Shown here: positions 59,801-64,000 of the stretch, piece by piece
Position numbering within the stretch: the stretch's first letter is position 1
Layout: the number at the start of each line of letters is the position of its first letter
Assembly: GCA_027886175.1 (NCBI GenBank)
Contig: JAJNNQ010000026.1
Location: forward strand, 20,242,001-20,306,000
DNA: 64,000 nt
Source of the DNA: Phylloscopus collybita
Taxonomy: Eukaryota > Chordata > Aves > Passeriformes > Phylloscopidae
Direction of reading: 5' to 3'
Program-made: the position numbers and the translations under genes
The notes under the pieces: generated by a model
What the model saw: only the letters and a program-made list of their open reading frames with translations
Database searches by the model: none
Told to the model about the DNA's origin: nothing

Positions 59801-62800
59801 AAAGAGAGACATATTTAATAAGTGGGGTAGAGGAGAGAAAAACATCTGAAAAACCCCTGTCATTTACCTTTTACAAGTACAGAAGTCCAGAGGCTAAAAT
59901 TCAGTAGAACTAAACCAGAATTGAAACATTTTATACAAACAGTCTGACTTGATGGCCCTTTATAAAATGGGACAACACCATGTAACACTGGCTGTTTCTC
60001 TCCCTGCTCCCTCTGCCAGTGTTTTTCCAGGTTCCAGGGTCAGTGTGCCATGAAAACCCCTGATCCCTGGCCACAATGTTCTCTCACACAGTTACCTTTT
60101 AGCTCTAAATGTATTCATCTTATGCTTTGACCAGACCTTACCAGATCAATAGAATTAAGCTTTTCTTCACTGGGAGATATGTTTGCCTTTATCTATGGCT
60201 CAAAGTTTTTTGAGTGTTTCTAGGCTTATTTAGCTCTTCAGCTGAAAACAAAATACCCTGTCAAAAAGAAGAAAAAAATTTGAAAGGAAACAGTACTTTC
60301 ATCACAGACTTTCTTCTATAAGCTTCAAATTTAGTGAGAGACTTGTGGCTTCATAACTGTATACAAACAGGGAAAAACTTTTGACCTCTGTCCTTTCTCA
60401 TAACTGTATTAAAAGACAAAAAGTTTTTAGTTTTCTTCCCATGAGTAAGATTTCCTTCCCTTTGAAGATACTCCATCAAGATAAAATTTTCTTACAACAA
60501 TATACTTTCACATAAATATACTTCATTTTGTTTTCATGTCAATCTAAAAGGAGTAAGAATGGAAAACTCCAAAGGTGATTTTAATAAATTAATAATAATG
60601 ATGCTATCCTATTTAAGCTTCTGCATGTGCTACTTGGTATAGAATGACCTCAAGCAAAGAGAGTCTTCAATGAAACTCTTCAAAAAGGAACATAGATTTG
60701 GATTTAAGAATGAGAAACTTTATATTTACACCATGGCAGATGAAAGAGATGTTATCTGTAACATGAAAGCTTTAAAAACATTAAGTCCAAGGTAAACAAA
60801 GAGAAGTACAAGTAAGAGTTCAGCAACTACACTGGAATTTGCAGTGAGACGTCAGTAGTCAAAGGAACATCCGTTCAGGCTGGCTGAGGACTGTGACACC
60901 GTGACACCTTCCATCTGCATTTGAAAATGGTTTTGGCCCTGAGATCCCAAGATTACTCTTCTTGTGAATGTTTCCTATGTGAAACCTGAGGGCAGAGATT
61001 TCTCTTTTTTCAGGTCAAGGAATGAGGAAAGAATGTACTCCATGAATCAAATTCCATTTTCTTCATCATCTGCTTCCATCTTGCCTTGATGGCAAGGGTT
61101 GGCAAAATTGAGAATAAGGGAGAAGATTCCTTGTCCTTAAAAATGAGGAAGGACATCTCAAAATATATGATGCCTGGATAGCATTAGCTAAGATTCAAAG
61201 GAAATCTGTCTATAAAGGCAAAATTACACCAAAAAGACATGATGGTCAGGATCTAAACCCAGTCTTGGCCAGAGCTTCTAGCATGCCTGAGGTTGGGGTT
61301 ATAATGTCCATTTCCCTTGTACTCCTTCAAACCCCTTTTCATAAACAGATGATTTCAGAATTCTTAGAAGATGAGATGTATGTGTTTACTTGACTCAATT
61401 AGAGTATCTCCATGTTGAAGTTAGAATTGAGAAAGACCTCCAATATTTTTTTTACCCCTTGACCTCTGTGACAAGGATAATTTTTTTTATTGTGTTCTAT
61501 GGGTGCTTTCTGCAGTAAGTGACGTTGTTTCAGCCTTAATAGGCCATTGGGTTGGAGACTGTTTCCCACACCTGCAAGGAAAAAAGCTAAAATTAAACCT
61601 CACAAGGGCAATTCACTTAGTGAAGGGGAAGTTTTTTACTGCTCAACAGTGACACCTCTTGATATTCAGTAGAATATTACTGATAACCTTCAAAGATAAT
61701 TTAATGCAGTTTGCACAACAGAGTACTGCAGGCAGTGCAGTTTCTCCCAGAGGAAAGGTTTTGCTTTCTCAGTTTATTCAGGAAAAAGCAGCTCAGCATC
61801 CAATCTATTGTTCCAATATGAGAGGCTCAGGAAATGAAAAAATGTATAGGGGAGCAGCTCAGAACAGTGAATCTGTATCCCCAGAAAATGCCTTTGTCAT
61901 GAAATTAGGAAGTTTTAAAAATGCTACAAAAGGAAAAATATTGAAAAATACATTTTATCAGCTTTGAGAGTTTCTTCTGAAATGTTAATATTTTTAATAT
62001 GATTGTTGAAATCAATATCTACCTGGAAATTTTTTTATTCATCCAACCCTTCTTTATGTCAGAACTTTTTTTGTCAAACTTTTCATATGCATAGCTTCTA
62101 CAAAGACCTATACCCAAAAGTCAGCAAAGAATATCTGGCTACTTGCATAATCAGTTAAATAGAATTTGTAATAGCAACAACTGAATTTATTAACTCTTTA
62201 AAGCATTACTATAATGCAAATGAAAATTTAGATTTACAAAAGCCAAAGAACTGAAAAAACTGAACTGAAAATAAACCAAGTCTAACAGGTATCCTTCCAG
62301 CCGGATGTGGAATATGGCTTACCTTTCTGGGAGCTGCTTTAGCTGGCTCTGAGACTGTACTTGGGATCTAGCCATGAAAAGTTTAAATAATCATTCTTTT
62401 TAGGCCAAATACTGAGCTTTCAAACAAGAAATTTTGGCTCACATTCATCTCTATAACAGATGTTGATTGGCCAGCTGAAATTTGTTCATGCATTTTACGA
62501 GTAAGTGCACCCTTTTGCCAATTCAACAGAAGCATTTGTGAGAAATCCAAACACATCCATTTGTGTTGGAGCTCTAGCATTATTCTGCTCATGGTACAAG
62601 TTCATTAGTGAAATAGCTGTAGATCAGCTGAAAATAGCTTGGCATTTAGGTATCCTCCGCTGGCACCAATTAGCATTATGGAGTAACAAGATCTGTGAAG
62701 AAAATCTCTGGGGCCTATAGCATAGATAGTAAATGTGTGAACAAAGAGTTAATTCCTAGCTAATAAATTCTCAAGACACTGAAACAAATTAATTGTGAAA

Positions 62801-63040
62801 AGGTTTAACAATTTAGTGACAATAATAGACAGATTGTAAATTGGAAGGTTTATTTCAAAACCAGCAAACACTGCACAGAGAAAGGGTAACAGTAAAAGAA
62901 AAAGTGCCATCCCAGAGGGAAGAAAATTTGAAAGCTGTAGGGAAGATTTAGGCACAGCAATGGTTTTAAGGGCACGCTCTTTATGTCTGTCTTTATTTTT
63001 TAAGTGGAGCTTTAAACCATGCCTACCAGTAAAATGTTGA
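59801..63040. other. Unrecognised unique sequence, with a complex block at about 62390-62720
   Basis: No coding exon or repeat family is recognised. The 102-codon frame at 61659-61967 (+) lacks a domain. The 62390-62720 part is complex, with an ATTGGCC element and CAATTAGC-type homeodomain cores; this is noted only as an impression. Confidence 0.45.
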
Positions 63041-63092
63041 TACTTCATCATTTGTAAGAAATCAACTACTTCATTCTTTGTAAGAAATCAGC
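63041..63092. repeat. 26-bp tandem duplication
   Basis: Two adjacent 26-bp units (63041-63066 and 63067-63092) start TACTTCAT and share TTTGTAAGAAATCA, with about three mismatches in total. This is a local, fairly recent duplication. Confidence 0.85.
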
Positions 63093-64000
63093 TGTTACTT
63101 TTGTCTAGTAGTAGAGTAATACTTGGTGCTAAAAATCTGGGATGCATGCTATGCCTGCATACCATAACAAAACCCTGCTGTCCAAGGTTTGCAATATGTC
63201 TTAGAAGTAAACAAATATGAAAAGGCACATCAGACATGGAGAAAACAAAACCCCAGAGGTGAGACACATAACTGAAAATGCTCCTTATTTCTGGGCAGTG
63301 AAACTTGCCATTTTAATGATGACAGGGTTGTCTGTTGAAATATTTTGAGGAAAGCTATTTGAAAAGTATTTTGGCCTCAACCTCTAGATATATACACATG
63401 GGGACATTGAAATAGAGCCAGGAATATTTTAATGCTGATTTTTGGAATCACATTATAGCACCCTACCTATGTTCAGGATCTTAAGGAATTAGGAGAATAA
63501 AAGTATTTAATTTTGTGAGTTGAGTTCTTTATCTGGAAGGGGATATATTGCATTTCTCTGCAACTGAAATGGGAACAGCTCCATATAATAAACCTTGTAA
63601 ATTAATAAAGACCCATAGACTGGATTTTTTTTTCTTTTTTCTGGAAAGAGACTCTTCTGTCTGCTCAATCCATATAGCTAGATTTAATTTTTTGAGCAGA
63701 TTTCATCCTGTGAACACATACACACGAAAATTTGCATCCATACAGGAGAGACACATGCACAAAGGAAAGAAAAATAAATTGCCCCAGCAAATATAGCACA
63801 ATATAATACTTAGAATCAAACTGACACAAAAGCAGAGACTAAATAATCCAATACCAGTGGAAACTCAATGCATCTGAATGCACCTTCAGTAAGAAGTATT
63901 TTCCTTCCTTATTTGGCATCTGTTGACCTATACATCTGAGATTATTCATATTTCTTTTAGATTAGTGAGAAAAACTCAAATTCTTGTCTATAAGACAATT
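63093..64000. other. Unrecognised unique sequence
   Basis: I see no gene or known repeat. An 82-codon frame at 63548-63796 (+) includes a Phe run encoded by a T-rich stretch and has no domain. Confidence 0.5.

Noticed and set aside
1..64000. CRISPR arrays, prokaryotic operons, phage genes or ribosome-binding sites.
   Set aside because: No regularly spaced repeats with unique spacers and no dense coding; the sequence is plainly vertebrate non-coding DNA.
1..64000. Full-length endogenous retrovirus with gag, pol or env.
   Set aside because: No frame carries retroviral protease, integrase or envelope features; all RT motifs found belong to CR1.

Overview
This window looks like AT-rich, CpG-poor vertebrate DNA from a bird, most likely a neoavian or passerine. 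I find no protein-coding gene, no convincing host exon, no CpG island and no operon-like organisation. The open reading frames are short, overlapping and low in complexity. The longest ones with recognisable content are broken pieces of CR1 retrotransposon ORF2. The bird assignment rests on five CR1-family LINE copies (or fragments), two of which clearly show typical avian 3' ends (ATTCTATGA-type and GAATA-type tandem termini), and on the lack of L1/Alu-type elements. A tRNA-Ile-like fragment is compatible with the tRNA-Ile SINEs known from passerines, but it lacks a recognisable CR1 tail. The window is probably intergenic (gene desert) or lies inside one very long intron.

Layout. 1-11.28 kb is mostly unrecognised unique sequence. 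It holds a GGTT microsatellite (2.33 kb), a 36-bp poly(A) tract preceded by AATAAA (6.1 kb), a purine-rich tract (7.86-8.0 kb) and a degenerate 5S rRNA-like segment (9.63 kb). CR1 copies follow at 11.28-11.84 kb (+) and, as an old fragment, at 13.07-13.24 kb (+). From 13 to 32 kb there are small tandem repeats and two unexplained GC-richer islands (19.6-20.4 kb and 23.2-23.5 kb). A candidate solo LTR lies at 32.40-32.72 kb (-), next to an inverted repeat. Another CR1 is at 33.8-34.5 kb (+). From 35.8 to 48.3 kb the sequence holds microsatellites, including a self-complementary TATAATTA array, T48, A25 and T41.

The last 15 kb are the densest in repeats. A CR1 at 49.44-50.47 kb (-) carries a reverse-transcriptase FADDT motif. 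A 2.6-kb CR1 at 52.96-55.6 kb (-) retains endonuclease and reverse-transcriptase regions but is disabled. A tRNA-Ile-like fragment lies at 57.79-57.87 kb (-), and a 26-bp tandem duplication at 63.04 kb.

Nothing here amounts to a new biological system. The observations most worth checking are the 5S-like and tRNA-like fragments, the LTR-like block with its adjacent inverted repeat, the long CR1 copy with a damaged catalytic motif, and several complex non-coding blocks that could be conserved elements. All family assignments come from reading the sequence and remembered family features; no database search was run.
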